The position numbers were made by a program, and so were the translations under genes. Under the pieces are notes generated by a model. That model saw nothing but the letters and a program-made list of their open reading frames with translations. It did no database searches and was not told the origin of the DNA. Positions 37,862-47,249 of a stretch of DNA of 64,000 bases are shown here, piece by piece. Source of the stretch: Thiomonas delicata (lineage in GTDB: Bacteria; Pseudomonadota; Gammaproteobacteria; Burkholderiales; Burkholderiaceae_C); the NCBI RefSeq assembly GCF_900088825.1, contig NZ_LT592170.1, forward strand, positions 1,938,064 through 2,002,063, read 5' to 3'. Positions within the stretch are counted from its first letter, which is position 1; each line of letters opens with the position of its first letter.

Positions 37862-38095
37862 TCAAACTTCGCCACGGGCGCGCAGGTCGGCCAGCACCGT
37901 GTCGATCCCGATCTTGTCGATGAGTCGCAGGGCGGCATTCGAGATGCGCAGACGGACGAAGCGATTCTCGCTTTCGACCCAGATCCTGCGGTATTGCAGG
38001 TTGGGCAGGAAGCGACGCTTGGTTTTGTTGTTGGCGTGGGAAACATTGTTGCCCACCATCGGCGCTTTGCCGGTTACTTGACAGACTCGTGCCAT
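37862..38095 (-). CDS. rpmB: 50S ribosomal protein L28
   Basis: A 77-residue ribosomal protein. [32 protein letters not shown] (cited in part) and the [17 protein letters not shown] segment are diagnostic of bL28. The ATG at 38095 is the conserved start. It is the first gene of the rpmB-rpmG operon. Confidence 0.98.
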   Translation of the reverse strand: MARVCQVTGKAPMVGNNVSHANNKTKRRFLPNLQYRRIWVESENRFVRLRISNAALRLIDKIGIDTVLADLRARGEV

Positions 38096-38215
38096 GGAGC
38101 ACTCCACCTAGTTCGATCAAACAAACGAAAAATTATACACGTTGCTCGGACAACTTCCTAGAGCCAGTCTTGTCCCGCGAGGGGCGGGCCTGCGGCGTGG
38201 ATTCGGCGCCCGGGC

Positions 38216-39067
38216 TCACCCCAGCATGGGTTCGAGTTGGCGGGGGCATGGGACGCTGTGGACGTCGATCCAGTCTTGCGCGGGGGCAGGCAATGGGACG
38301 CCGGTCAGGCTCCCGCCCCAGAGGCAGCCGCTGTCCAGGCACAGCGTGTTGAATGCCCAATGCAAGCCGAGAGTGGACCAGTGGCCGAAAGCGATGGGGA
38401 TCTCCGCAGTTCGGCGTTCGCGCACCGCAAACCATGGAACGAGTCCGGCCGGCGCCCGGTCGGCTTCCTGCTTGACATGAAAGTCGATGCGTCCCGCGCC
38501 GCCGGGGCTGACGTCGATGTAGCGCATGCGTGTCAAGGCGTTGATGACGATGCGCCAGCGTTCAGGCCCCTGCAGGGCGTCGTGCCAACGGTCGGGCTGG
38601 TTGCCGAACACGTCACGCAAAAACCCGGTGAGGTTGTTTCCTCGCAATTGCGTTTGCACCTCGCGTGCGAGCTCCAGGGTTTGCTCGCCGGACCATTGCG
38701 GAAGGACGCCGGCATGAACAAGCAACCAGCCTTGCTCGAAGAGGGCGAGCGGACGGTGTCGCACCCAGTCCAGCAGGGCATCGCGATCGGGTGCCTGGAG
38801 TATGGTGTCCAGGGTATCGCTGCGATGAGCCTTGCGTATGCCCTGGGCGACGGCGAGGAGGTGCAGGTCATGGTTGCCGAGCAGGCATTCGGCGGCTTTG
38901 CCCAGCGCCATGAGCCGGCGGAGTACCGGCAGTGAGCCAGGACCTCGGTTGACGGCGTCGCCCAGCACGATGAGGCGGTCGTGCGCCGCATCGAAGCCCA
39001 TGGTGTCGAGCAGGCGAGTGAAGGCGTCGTCGCAGCCTTGCAGGTCTCCGATCAGGTAGGTCGTCAT
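38216..39067 (-). CDS. apaH: Symmetrical bis(5'-nucleosyl)-tetraphosphatase
   Basis: A 283-residue metallophosphoesterase that splits diadenosine tetraphosphate into two ADP and can decap Np4-capped RNA. The motifs GDLQGC (residues 7-12), GDAVNRGPGS and GNHDLH are present, with His ligands downstream (LVHAG). E. coli ApaH is 280 residues. It is 120 bases from rpmB and divergent from the phosphomannomutase gene. Confidence 0.96.
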   Translation of the reverse strand: MTTYLIGDLQGCDDAFTRLLDTMGFDAAHDRLIVLGDAVNRGPGSLPVLRRLMALGKAAECLLGNHDLHLLAVAQGIRKAHRSDTLDTILQAPDRDALLDWVRHRPLALFEQGWLLVHAGVLPQWSGEQTLELAREVQTQLRGNNLTGFLRDVFGNQPDRWHDALQGPERWRIVINALTRMRYIDVSPGGAGRIDFHVKQEADRAPAGLVPWFAVRERRTAEIPIAFGHWSTLGLHWAFNTLCLDSGCLWGGSLTGVPLPAPAQDWIDVHSVPCPRQLEPMLG

Positions 39068-39191
39068 AGCTTCCTAGAATAGCTGGGGATTTCCCGAAGC
39101 ATGCGCGACCGTCCTGCTGCAGACAGTCTTTGTCGGTTTTTTGCGGCCGCGCATGCCCGTTCAACGCATCACCCATTCCCGGAACAAGCAC

Positions 39192-40568
39192 ATGGCTCAA
39201 CTCGATCCCACATTGTTCAAGGCTTACGACATTCGCGGCATCGTCGGACGCAACCTGACGGAGCCTGCCTGCGAGCACATCGGCCGCGCCTATGCCACGC
39301 TGGCGCGGGAGCAGGGGCAGCGTGCGGTCTACGTCAGTCGCGATGGCCGTCTTTCGGGTGCGGCGCTTGGGCGCGCGCTCATCACGGGCCTTCGGGCTGG
39401 CGGCCTGGACGTGATCGATCTGGGCATGAATGCCACCCCCATGCTGTACTACGCCTGCGCGACCAGCGACGTGCCCAATGGCATCCAGATCACCGGTAGC
39501 CACAACCCTCCCGATTACAACGGTCTGAAAATGGTGCTGGGTGGCGATGCCCTGCACGGAGAGGGCATCACCCGCTTGCGCGACATCACCCTCTCCGAGC
39601 GGTATGCAAGCGGGGCCGGCAGCTTGCGCGAGGACAGCGTGGTGGAGGCCTACCTGCGGCGCATCGTCGAGGATGTCAAGCTCGCCCGCCCGATGAAGGT
39701 GGTGGTGGATTGTGGCAACGGCGTGGCCGGGGCGTTCGCACCGCGACTGATGCGCATGCTGGGTTGCGAGGTCGTCGAACTGTTCTGCGAGGTCGACGGC
39801 AGCTTTCCGAATCATCATCCCGATCCAGCCGACCCGCACAATCTGGAAGACCTCAAGCGCGCGTTGCGTGACACCGATGCCGAAATCGGCCTGGCCTTCG
39901 ACGGCGACGGTGACAGGCTGGGCGTGGTCACCAAGCATGGCCATGTCATCTGGCCGGATCGTCAACTGATGCTCTACGTGGCCGACGTGCTCACCCGCCA
40001 TCCCGGAGCGCCCATCATCTTCGACGTGAAGTGCACAGCCAACCTCGGTCCCTGGATTCGCAAGCACGGCGGCGAACCCATGATGTGGCGCACCGGGCAT
40101 TCGCTCATCAAGGCACGCATGAAGGAGGTGGATGCGCCGCTGGCGGGCGAGATGAGCGGGCACATCTTTTTCAAGGACCGCTGGTATGGCTTCGACGATG
40201 CCCAGTACGGTGCTGCGCGCATGCTGGAACTGCTCTCGCGCGTCGACGATCCGGAGTCGCACCTGATGGCCTTGCCGGATTCCGTATCGACTCCCGAGCT
40301 CAAGCTCGATACCGCCGAGGGGGCGAACTTCGCGTTGTGCGAGCGTCTGCAGCGCGAGGCGAAGTTCCCAGGAGCGGTGCAGCTGCACACCATGGATGGC
40401 GTGCGCGCCGAATACCCGGATGGCTTCGGACTGGCGCGCGCGTCGAACACCACGCCATGCGTGGTCTTGCGCTTCGAAGGCCAAAATGCCGAGGCTCTGG
40501 CGCGCATCCAGGGCGAGTTCCGCGCTGCGCTGCATGCGCTCGATCCGGCACTGAAGCTTCCGTTCTGA
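39192..40568 (+). CDS. Phosphomannomutase/phosphoglucomutase (AlgC-like)
   Basis: A 458-residue alpha-D-phosphohexomutase. The phosphoserine loop TGSHNPPDYNG has Ser103 as the catalytic residue, and DGDGDR binds the magnesium ion. AYDIRGIVG near the start and the C-terminal phosphate-binding RASNTTPCVVLRFEG segment complete the four domains. It interconverts mannose or glucose 6- and 1-phosphates for LPS and exopolysaccharide precursors. It precedes waaC and waaA by a few bases, consistent with envelope sugar supply. Confidence 0.93.
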   Translation: MAQLDPTLFKAYDIRGIVGRNLTEPACEHIGRAYATLAREQGQRAVYVSRDGRLSGAALGRALITGLRAGGLDVIDLGMNATPMLYYACATSDVPNGIQITGSHNPPDYNGLKMVLGGDALHGEGITRLRDITLSERYASGAGSLREDSVVEAYLRRIVEDVKLARPMKVVVDCGNGVAGAFAPRLMRMLGCEVVELFCEVDGSFPNHHPDPADPHNLEDLKRALRDTDAEIGLAFDGDGDRLGVVTKHGHVIWPDRQLMLYVADVLTRHPGAPIIFDVKCTANLGPWIRKHGGEPMMWRTGHSLIKARMKEVDAPLAGEMSGHIFFKDRWYGFDDAQYGAARMLELLSRVDDPESHLMALPDSVSTPELKLDTAEGANFALCERLQREAKFPGAVQLHTMDGVRAEYPDGFGLARASNTTPCVVLRFEGQNAEALARIQGEFRAALHALDPALKLPF

Positions 40569-40579
40569 GTCACCCGGTG

Positions 40580-41656
40580 ATGCGCGTGCTGCTGGTCAAG
40601 ACCAGCTCGATGGGCGATATCGTCCATGCCCTGCCGGTGGTCGCGGACATCCATGCCGCATATCCGGAGGCCCGGATCGACTGGTTGGTTGAAGAGGCCT
40701 ACGCGCCCCTGGTGCAAGCGCACCCAGGGGTCGAGCGCGTGATTCCGCTGGCGCTGCGGCGGTGGCGCAAGCATTTGCGGCAGGCCGAAACCCGTCAGCA
40801 GTGGGCTGACTTGGTCCGCAGCCTGCGCGTTCATGCCTTCGACGCCGTCATCGATCTGCAGGGTCTGGTGAAAAGCGCCGTCATCGCCCGCTTGGCGCGC
40901 GGCCCGCATATCGGTCTGTCCTGGGCTTCGTCGCGAGAGGCGTTGGCGCCTTTGTTCTACGACCGTCGCATGAAGACCCCGCTGCGCAGAACCGAGGCCG
41001 CCGTGCAGCGCTATCGAGAACTGGCGGCATGGGCGTTGGACTACACGCCGTCCGGACCCCCGCGCTTTGGCTTGAAGGTCCAGGCCCAGCGGCCGGTCTG
41101 GCTCCCTGCCGCGGCGTCGCGGCCCTTTGCGGTGCTGCTTTCGGCGACCGCCAAGCCGCGCAAGCTCTGGGCGGAAGATTGCTGGACCCAGTTGGCCGGT
41201 TGGCTGTGGACGCGCGGGATCGCCAGCGTCTTTGCCTGGGGCAACGCTGCCGAGCTCGAACGTGCCGAGCGCCTATCCGCGTCGGTCAACGGCGCGTATC
41301 CGTCGGACGCGGTCGATCGCCCCGCAAGGCCTGCGCCGGAAGCGTTCGGACTGGATGTCTGGATGCAGGTTCTGGCGGCGGCGGATCTGGTGGTGGGCGT
41401 GGATACGGGTCTTTTGTATCTTGGCGCCGCGGTCGGCACGCCCGCCGTGGCGATCTATTCCGGCTCCTCGCCGCACAGCGTCGAATTCCAATCCGCCGGA
41501 CCTTGGCGCAGCCTGGGTGACGCCGGGCGCCCGCCCGCGGTTCAGGATGTGCTCGCGGCCGTCGAGGATGTGCTCGCACCGCGCTGGCGCGAAGCCAGCT
41601 CATTGCCCGCGTCGGTTCCCGCCGATTGCGGCATGGGCCTGGGCGAAAGCCCCTGA
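40580..41656 (+). CDS. waaC: Lipopolysaccharide heptosyltransferase I
   Basis: A 358-residue GT9 glycosyltransferase that adds the first L-glycero-D-manno-heptose to Kdo2-lipid A on the cytoplasmic face of the inner membrane. MRVLLVKTSSMGDIVHALPVVADI is the hallmark opening (cited in part), with the Asp of SMGDIVH as catalytic base. VVGVDTGLLYLGAAVGTP near the end is the nucleotide-sugar loop. The start codon lies 11 bases after the mutase stop, and waaA follows after 12 bases. Confidence 0.94.
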   Translation: MRVLLVKTSSMGDIVHALPVVADIHAAYPEARIDWLVEEAYAPLVQAHPGVERVIPLALRRWRKHLRQAETRQQWADLVRSLRVHAFDAVIDLQGLVKSAVIARLARGPHIGLSWASSREALAPLFYDRRMKTPLRRTEAAVQRYRELAAWALDYTPSGPPRFGLKVQAQRPVWLPAAASRPFAVLLSATAKPRKLWAEDCWTQLAGWLWTRGIASVFAWGNAAELERAERLSASVNGAYPSDAVDRPARPAPEAFGLDVWMQVLAAADLVVGVDTGLLYLGAAVGTPAVAIYSGSSPHSVEFQSAGPWRSLGDAGRPPAVQDVLAAVEDVLAPRWREASSLPASVPADCGMGLGESP

Positions 41657-41668
41657 AGCCGCTCGGCA

Positions 41669-43000
41669 ATGTCGTCCGCGATTGACGGTTCGGAGCGGCG
41701 CGTGCGGCCCCGCGTTTTGCGCATCTACACATGGGTCTGGCGTTTGCTGGCGCCCATGGCCGTGTTGCGCCTGCTTTGGCGCTCGCGCCGCGAGCCGCTG
41801 TATCGCGCCCATCTGGCCGAGCGTTTCGGCTGGTATGGGCAAAGGCAGGCGGAGCCGGCGCGGTCGCTGCCCACGGTGTGGCTGCATGCGGTCTCGCTCG
41901 GCGAGACCCGTGCCGCCGAACCGCTGGTCGAGGCGTTGCGCATGGCGCATCCCCGGATGCGCCTGCTGCTCACGCACATGACGGCGACCGGACGCGAGGC
42001 GGGACGAGCCTTGCTGCGCGATGGCGACATGCAACTCTGGCTGCCTTACGACATCCCTGGTCCGCTGCGGCGCTTTCTGCGGCGCATGCGGCCCGACGTC
42101 GGGGTCTTGATGGAAACGGAAGTCTGGCCGAACTTGGCACAGGCTTGTGCGGGGGAAGGCGTGCCGCTGCTGTTGGCCAACGCGCGTTTGTCGGCTCGAA
42201 GTTCCACGCGCTGGACGCGCTGGCCGAGCCTGGCGCAGTCGGCGTACGGCGCCCTCACCGCAGCGGCGGCGCAGACGCAGGACGATGCTGCCCGCTTGCG
42301 TGAGTTGGGTTTGCGCGAGGTGTCCGTGCTGGGCAACATCAAATTCGATCGCGGCTCCAACGGCGCACTGCATGCGCTGGGCGAGGAATGGCGGCGCAAG
42401 GCAGGGCGCCCTGTGCTGTTGTTAGCCTCGACCCGCGAGCATCAAGGGGTGGCGGAAGAGGCGCTATTGCTCGATGCCATGCCGGAGAATGTGCTGCCGC
42501 GCGCCTTGCTCGTGGTGGTGCCGCGGCATCCGCAGCGCATGGAGGAAGTCGGCCGCCTGTTGCAGGCGCGCGGATTGCGCGTCACCAAGCGCAGCGAGGC
42601 CCCGGCGGATGCGCAGACGCAGGTCTGGCTCGGTGACAGTCTGGGCGAAATGCCGGCTTATTACGCCATGGCCCTTGCCGCCTTCGTCGGCGGCAGCCTG
42701 TTGCCGCTGGGGGGGCAAAACCTGATCGAGGCCAGTGCCGAGGGCTGCCCCGTGGTGATGGGGCCGCATGTGTTCAATTTTGCCCAGGCCGTTGAACAAG
42801 GCGTCGCCGCCGGTGCCATGGTGCAGGCGGCCGATGCGCGGGAGGTCTGGACGCGCTTGCTGGCCTGGCTGGACGATCCGCAGAGCCGCCGCGGTGCGGC
42901 GCAGGCGGCACTGCGGTTCAGCGCCGAGCACAGAGGCGCGGCCAAGGCGCAGGCGGCGTGGATCGGTCGTTATCTACCGCCCGGCATGCCACCGTCCTGA
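41669..43000 (+). CDS. waaA: 3-deoxy-D-manno-octulosonic acid transferase
   Basis: A 443-residue GT30 enzyme that adds Kdo to lipid IVA. An N-terminal membrane anchor (about residues 18-34) precedes HAVSLGETRAAEPLVEAL and LMETEVWPNL, which hold the catalytic Glu and the acceptor site. The C-terminal LGEMPAYYAMA, GGSLLPLGGQNLIEA and GPHVFNF segments are typical of WaaA. It ends the mutase-waaC-waaA run and converges on a rhodanese gene. Confidence 0.96.
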   Translation: MSSAIDGSERRVRPRVLRIYTWVWRLLAPMAVLRLLWRSRREPLYRAHLAERFGWYGQRQAEPARSLPTVWLHAVSLGETRAAEPLVEALRMAHPRMRLLLTHMTATGREAGRALLRDGDMQLWLPYDIPGPLRRFLRRMRPDVGVLMETEVWPNLAQACAGEGVPLLLANARLSARSSTRWTRWPSLAQSAYGALTAAAAQTQDDAARLRELGLREVSVLGNIKFDRGSNGALHALGEEWRRKAGRPVLLLASTREHQGVAEEALLLDAMPENVLPRALLVVVPRHPQRMEEVGRLLQARGLRVTKRSEAPADAQTQVWLGDSLGEMPAYYAMALAAFVGGSLLPLGGQNLIEASAEGCPVVMGPHVFNFAQAVEQGVAAGAMVQAADAREVWTRLLAWLDDPQSRRGAAQAALRFSAEHRGAAKAQAAWIGRYLPPGMPPS

Positions 43001-43067
43001 ATCCGTGCGGATTGCGGCAGGGACGACGCTTGGCGCGGATTCGGGCGGTGCTGCGCGAACCGCGCAA

Positions 43068-43412
43068 TCAATAAGTGGGAACCGACGGATCGATTTCGCG
43101 CGACCACGCGGTGATGCCGCCCTGCAGGTTGTAGATGCTCGGGAAGCCGTTTTGCGCCAAGTAGTTCGCAACCTGCATGCTGCGCCCGCCGGTCCTGCAC
43201 ATCACGAGGATGTTCTTGGCCTTGTCCAATTCCTGATGGCGCAGCGGGACGGTGGCCATGGGGATGTGGGTGTGCCGGAACTTGGGGTGTTTGATCGAGG
43301 CGCGCTCCAGCTCCCAGGGTTCGCGCACGTCGATGACCTGCCAGTTCGCCAGTTGCTCGGGTTGTTCGTCGAGCAGCGCGGACAGTTCGCTCACGGACAA
43401 TTGCTGAATCAT
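43068..43412 (-). CDS. Single-domain cytoplasmic rhodanese
   Basis: A 114-residue GlpE-like sulfurtransferase without a signal peptide. VIDVREPWELERASI is the first conserved segment, and VMCRTGGRSMQVANYL holds the active-site cysteine with the CRTGGR loop. It moves sulfane sulfur between thiol carriers in the cytoplasm. It begins ten bases after pcm on the same strand; this pcm-rhodanese pairing is frequent in Betaproteobacteria. Confidence 0.94.
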   Translation of the reverse strand: MIQQLSVSELSALLDEQPEQLANWQVIDVREPWELERASIKHPKFRHTHIPMATVPLRHQELDKAKNILVMCRTGGRSMQVANYLAQNGFPSIYNLQGGITAWSREIDPSVPTY

Positions 43413-43422
43413 GTGTGGATCC

Positions 43423-44073
43423 TCAGAAACGGAAACGGGGTGTATCGGGAAAGCCATGCAGCCGCGGGGCCATGGTGTCGAACAAGTCCACCGCGGTGGA
43501 CTCCTGCGCACTGGTGCGCGTGAGCAGCTGCGCGCGCATCATCGGCGCATCGCCGACGATGGCGCACATCCGGCCTCCCGGCTTGAGCTTGGCCAGCAGG
43601 GCATCTGGAATCTGCGCCACGGAACCTGACAGCATGATGGCGTCGAACTCGCCCGCGGGCAGTTCCTTGGACGCATCAAGGCAGCGTACGGTGGCATTCG
43701 TCACGCCGGCGTGACGCAGTTTTTGCTGCGCCGACTCGGCCAGTTCGGGATGGATTTCGAGGCTCAGCACATGCGCGGCGCGGTGCCCGAGCAACGCCGC
43801 GACATAGCCGCTTCCCGTTCCGATCTCGAGCACCCATTCATGTTTGCGCACGGCCAGTTCCTGCAGCATGCGTGCTTCCAGCTTGGGCGAGAGCATGATT
43901 TCGCCGCAGGCCAGCGGAATTTCCATATCGGTGAAAGCCAGGCTGCGATAGGCCGGCGGCACGAAATCCTCGCGCTTGACGGCACCCAGAAGATCCAGCA
44001 CGTCCTGGTCCAAGACGTCCCAGGGGCGGATCTGCTGCTCGATCATGTTGAAACGGGCTCGTTCGAAGTCCAT
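43423..44073 (-). CDS. pcm: Protein-L-isoaspartate O-methyltransferase family protein
   Basis: A 216-residue SAM-dependent methyltransferase. MDFERARFNMIEQQIRPWDV is the conserved opening of the betaproteobacterial type, and VLEIGTGSGYVAALL is the SAM-binding motif I. FDAIMLSGSVAQIPDALLAKLKPGG (cited in part) is the post-motif region. The family repairs isoaspartyl residues, but this subgroup is divergent and its activity is not proven. I chose the ATG at 44073; in-frame ATGs at 44103 and 44223 would add a non-conserved leader. Confidence 0.88.
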   Translation of the reverse strand: MDFERARFNMIEQQIRPWDVLDQDVLDLLGAVKREDFVPPAYRSLAFTDMEIPLACGEIMLSPKLEARMLQELAVRKHEWVLEIGTGSGYVAALLGHRAAHVLSLEIHPELAESAQQKLRHAGVTNATVRCLDASKELPAGEFDAIMLSGSVAQIPDALLAKLKPGGRMCAIVGDAPMMRAQLLTRTSAQESTAVDLFDTMAPRLHGFPDTPRFRF

Positions 44074-44221
44074 GGCATCCGGTTTCCGTTGAAAAACGGT
44101 CATTTTAGAGGGGTCGAAAATATCCGGCGCCGCAACCTTGTCGGCCTGGGGCCGGGTGATCTTCGGCGCGCGACCCGGCTCGACTCGGGTAACGGGAGGT
44201 AAGGGCGCTGCAATCACAATC

Positions 44222-44243
44222 AAGAACGATTATCATTAATCAA
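44222..44243. promoter_or_regulatory. Fur-like box upstream of the NRAMP transporter
   Basis: An AT-rich island in GC-rich surroundings contains GATTATCATTAAT (44228-44240), which resembles the second half of the GATAATGATAATCATTATC-type Fur consensus with one substitution and one inserted A; the first half is poor. It lies 38-51 bases before the start of a divalent-metal transporter gene, where a metal-responsive repressor would block the promoter. Confidence 0.45.
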
Positions 44244-44278
44244 AATTTCCGCCCACGCAAAAATATCACGCTTCGTCT

Positions 44279-45535
44279 ATGAGTCTGCGCATCTCCACCG
44301 CTGTACCAACGCAGCCACCTCTCGTGCGCTGGAAAATTTTCATGGCTGTGCTTGGGCCGGGTCTGGTGGTGATGCTGGCCGATACCGACGTGGGCAGTGT
44401 GCTCACCGCGGCGCAAAGCGGTGCGCAGTGGGGCTACCAGCTGCTGAGCCTGCAATTGCTGCTGATCCCCATCCTGTACGTGGTGCAGGAACTCACGGTC
44501 CGTCTGGGCATTTTCACCGGCAAGGGGCATGGCGAACTGATTCGTGAAACCTTTGGCCCGGCCTGGGCCTGGGTTTCCGTGGCGGGGCTGGCCGTGGCCA
44601 CCATCGGCGCCTTGCTCACCGAGTTTTCCGGGGTGGCCGGTGTCGGGGAGTTGTTCGGTGTGCCGCGAATCTGGAGTCTGGCGCTGGCTGCCGCTTTCCT
44701 GCTCATCGTCGTGTGGACGGGCAGCTACCGCCGCGTCGAGCGCGTGGCCATTGCGCTGGGTTTGTTCGAATTGGTCTTCGTCTGGGTGGCGCTGAAGGCG
44801 CCGGTCCAGATGCATCAGTTGGCGGCGGGGCTGAGCCATGTCCCGGTACACGAGACCGGCTTTTGGTATCTGGTGGCGGCCAATATCGGCGCCGTCATCA
44901 TGCCGTGGATGGTGTTCTACCAACAGTCCGCCGTGGCGGATAAGGGCCTGCAGCCCGAGCAATATATTGCCGCACGCTGGGATACGGCGCTTGGCGCCAT
45001 CCTGACCCAGGTGGTCATGGCCGCGGTCTTGCTGTTGACCGCCGCGACGCTGTGGTCCGGACACCTCAGTCCGCCGCTGAATACCGTGGGGCAGGTGGCG
45101 CAGGCCTTGACCCCTTTTCTTGGCGTGGGCCTGGGGCACACCCTGTTTGGTCTCGGCATTCTGGGTGCGGCGATGGTGGCAGCCATCGTCGTGACGCTCG
45201 CCGCGGCCTGGGGGTTCGGCGAGGTGACCGGCTACAAGCATTCCCTCGAATATCACCCCTTCGAGGCACCATGGTTCTACATCGTGTTCACGATCGGCGT
45301 GGTGGGCGGTGCGCTGATCGTCGCCCTGGCCCCGGACTTGGTGGCGCTGTCCGTCGGCGTCGAGGTCATGAATGCACTCATGCTGCCCGTGGTGCTGGGT
45401 TTTCTCGTGGCGTTGGCGGTGAAGGCCCTGCCTTCGGAACACCGCCTGCGCGGTGCGTATCTCTGGATCGTCCTGGGGGTCGTGACCTTGACGTCCGCGC
45501 TCGGCGTCTATGGCGGACTGAGCGGGGCGTTCTGA
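44279..45535 (+). CDS. NRAMP family divalent metal transporter, non-canonical
   Basis: A 418-residue inner-membrane protein with about eleven helices of the NRAMP (MntH-like) fold. In helix 1 the usual DPGN metal motif is replaced: LADTDVGS puts Asp37 where the Asp belongs and Ser40 where the Asn belongs. In helix 6 the usual MPH is MPW (Met208, Pro209, Trp210). Met and Asp are thus kept while Asn and His are lost. Substrate may be Mn, Fe or another divalent ion. A Fur-like box lies just upstream. Confidence 0.88.
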   Translation: MSLRISTAVPTQPPLVRWKIFMAVLGPGLVVMLADTDVGSVLTAAQSGAQWGYQLLSLQLLLIPILYVVQELTVRLGIFTGKGHGELIRETFGPAWAWVSVAGLAVATIGALLTEFSGVAGVGELFGVPRIWSLALAAAFLLIVVWTGSYRRVERVAIALGLFELVFVWVALKAPVQMHQLAAGLSHVPVHETGFWYLVAANIGAVIMPWMVFYQQSAVADKGLQPEQYIAARWDTALGAILTQVVMAAVLLLTAATLWSGHLSPPLNTVGQVAQALTPFLGVGLGHTLFGLGILGAAMVAAIVVTLAAAWGFGEVTGYKHSLEYHPFEAPWFYIVFTIGVVGGALIVALAPDLVALSVGVEVMNALMLPVVLGFLVALAVKALPSEHRLRGAYLWIVLGVVTLTSALGVYGGLSGAF

Positions 45536-45596
45536 GCGCCGATGACGGCGCGTCATGCACGGGCCGCCATAATGCGGACTTTTGCCGCCAATCCGC

Positions 45597-46445
45597 ATGG
45601 ACACGCACACCGCATTCATCGCCGCCATCCTCGGCTTGGTCGAGGGACTGACCGAATTTCTGCCGATCTCCTCCACCGGCCATCTCATCCTCGCGGGCAG
45701 TCTGTTGGGCTGGGTCAACGACAAGGCCAAGGTTTTCGAAATCGCGATCCAGAGCGGAGCGATCCTGGCGGTCATCTGGCATTACCGCCGGCGTCTGAAT
45801 GCGGTGGTGAAGGGCTTGGCCGCGCCGCAGCAGCAGGCGCGCCGCGCCGCATGGCGCTTTGCGTTGAATCTGCTAATCGCCTTTCTTCCGGCGGCGATGC
45901 TCGGGCTGGTGTTCGCTTCGCGCATCAAGCAGTATCTGTTCGCCCCGATTCCCGTCGCGGCGGCCTTCATCGTCGGCGGATTGGTGATCCTGTGGGCCGA
46001 ACGCCGCCCATCCGGCGGGGCGGGCGGGATTCGCATCGAGAGCGTGGATGCGATGCGCCCGCTGGATGCGTTGAAGGTGGGTTTGGCGCAAAGCTTCGCG
46101 TTGATTCCGGGCACCAGCAGGTCGGGGGCCACCATCATCGGCGGCATGCTGTTCGGCCTCAGCCGTATCGCGGCCACCGAGTTTTCATTCTTCCTCGCCA
46201 TTCCCACCTTGCTCGCCGCCACCTGCTATGACTTGCTCAAGCATCGCGCATTGTTCAGCGCGGCCGACTTGCCGGCGTTCGCGCTGGGCATGGGGGTGTC
46301 TTTCGCGTCGGCCTTGGTGGTGGTGCGTTGGCTGCTGCGTTACGTCGGAGGGCACAGCTTCGTGCCTTTTGCCTGGTATCGCCTCGCGTTCGGTGCGCTG
46401 GTGTTGGTCACCGCGCGCATGGGCTGGGTGCAATGGGCGAGTTGA
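45597..46445 (+). CDS. uppP: Undecaprenyl-diphosphatase
   Basis: A 282-residue inner-membrane phosphatase (BacA) that turns undecaprenyl diphosphate back into the monophosphate carrier for peptidoglycan and other envelope polymers. [17 protein letters not shown] and [13 protein letters not shown] are the two conserved active-site motifs with the catalytic Glu, Ser and Arg. About eight helices are evident. The ATG at 45597 is the conserved start; an upstream in-frame ATG at 45582 has no support. Confidence 0.97.
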   Translation: MDTHTAFIAAILGLVEGLTEFLPISSTGHLILAGSLLGWVNDKAKVFEIAIQSGAILAVIWHYRRRLNAVVKGLAAPQQQARRAAWRFALNLLIAFLPAAMLGLVFASRIKQYLFAPIPVAAAFIVGGLVILWAERRPSGGAGGIRIESVDAMRPLDALKVGLAQSFALIPGTSRSGATIIGGMLFGLSRIAATEFSFFLAIPTLLAATCYDLLKHRALFSAADLPAFALGMGVSFASALVVVRWLLRYVGGHSFVPFAWYRLAFGALVLVTARMGWVQWAS

Positions 46446-46469
46446 GGCGCCTGTAGACGAACCGTGGCT

Positions 46470-47201
46470 TCAGGCCGGCTCGCCGCGCCGCTCGAATACC
46501 AGATCCCACACGCCGTGGCCCAGGCGCAGGCCGCGCTGCTCGAACTTGCTCAAGGGGCGCCAGGCCGGCCGCGGCGCATAGTTTTCGGCCGTATTGCGCA
46601 GCAGGGGGTGGCTTGAAAGCACGTCCAGCATGTGTGCGGCGTAGGGTTCCCAGTCCGTGGCGCAGTGCAGGATGCCGCCGGCGCCAAGGCGGCTGGCCGC
46701 CAAATCGGCGAAACCGGGCTGAATCAGGCGCCGCTTGTGATGGCGCTTCTTGTGCCAGGGGTCCGGAAAGTAGACGTGAAGGCCGGCCAGCGAGACCGGC
46801 GCCACCATGTCGCGCAGCACTTCGACCGCGTCGTGCTGGATGATGCGCAGATTGCGCAGCTCCAGGGCTTCGATGCGCAACAGCAGCGCGCCGACCCCCG
46901 GTGTATGGACCTCCACGCCGATGAAATCCTTGTCCGGATGCTCCTGCGCGATCCGCGCCGTGGCCTCTCCCATGCCGAATCCGATTTCCAGGACGCGCGG
47001 TGCCCGGCGGCCGAACAGCGCATCCCAGTCGGCGGGTGCCGGCGCGTAAGGCGCCACGAAACGCGGGCCCAGTTCGGCAAGCGCGCGCGCCTGGCCTGTG
47101 GTGGTGCGCCCGGTTCGCAGCACGAAGCTGCGGATGCCGCGTGTGAGCGGCCGGTCTTGCGCGGCGGTGCCGTCTGGGTCGGGGATGGGGGGCGGATGCA
47201 T
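46470..47201 (-). CDS. trmB: tRNA (guanine-N7-)-methyltransferase
   Basis: A 243-residue SAM-dependent enzyme that makes m7G46 in the tRNA variable loop. [12 protein letters not shown] binds SAM and [16 protein letters not shown] is the diagnostic catalytic/tRNA region, with Asp in FPDPW. The frame is open far upstream, but it would run through a terminator and a tRNA gene, so the ATG at 47201, just past the terminator, is the realistic start. It converges on uppP with a 24-base gap. Confidence 0.95.
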   Translation of the reverse strand: MHPPPIPDPDGTAAQDRPLTRGIRSFVLRTGRTTTGQARALAELGPRFVAPYAPAPADWDALFGRRAPRVLEIGFGMGEATARIAQEHPDKDFIGVEVHTPGVGALLLRIEALELRNLRIIQHDAVEVLRDMVAPVSLAGLHVYFPDPWHKKRHHKRRLIQPGFADLAASRLGAGGILHCATDWEPYAAHMLDVLSSHPLLRNTAENYAPRPAWRPLSKFEQRGLRLGHGVWDLVFERRGEPA

Positions 47202-47210
47202 GACCGACGT

Positions 47211-47231
47211 AAAAAAACCGGCTTGGCCGGT
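47211..47231 (-). terminator. Terminator of tRNA-Gly
   Basis: Read on the minus strand, ACCGGC-CAA-GCCGGT is followed by a run of seven T (plus positions 47226-47231, 47217-47222 and 47211-47217). It lies 19 bases after the 3' CCA of the tRNA and directly before the trmB start. Confidence 0.9.
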
Positions 47232-47249
47232 CATCGCTGCGAAGGGAAG

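Noticed and set aside
43052-43066. Terminator between waaA and the rhodanese gene
   Set aside because: TGCGCG-AAC-CGCGCA is only 6 bp and has no T run on either strand.
44074-44278. A manganese riboswitch (yybP-ykoY type) in front of the NRAMP gene
   Set aside because: The space after the Fur-like box is under 50 bases and I see no paired conserved loops.
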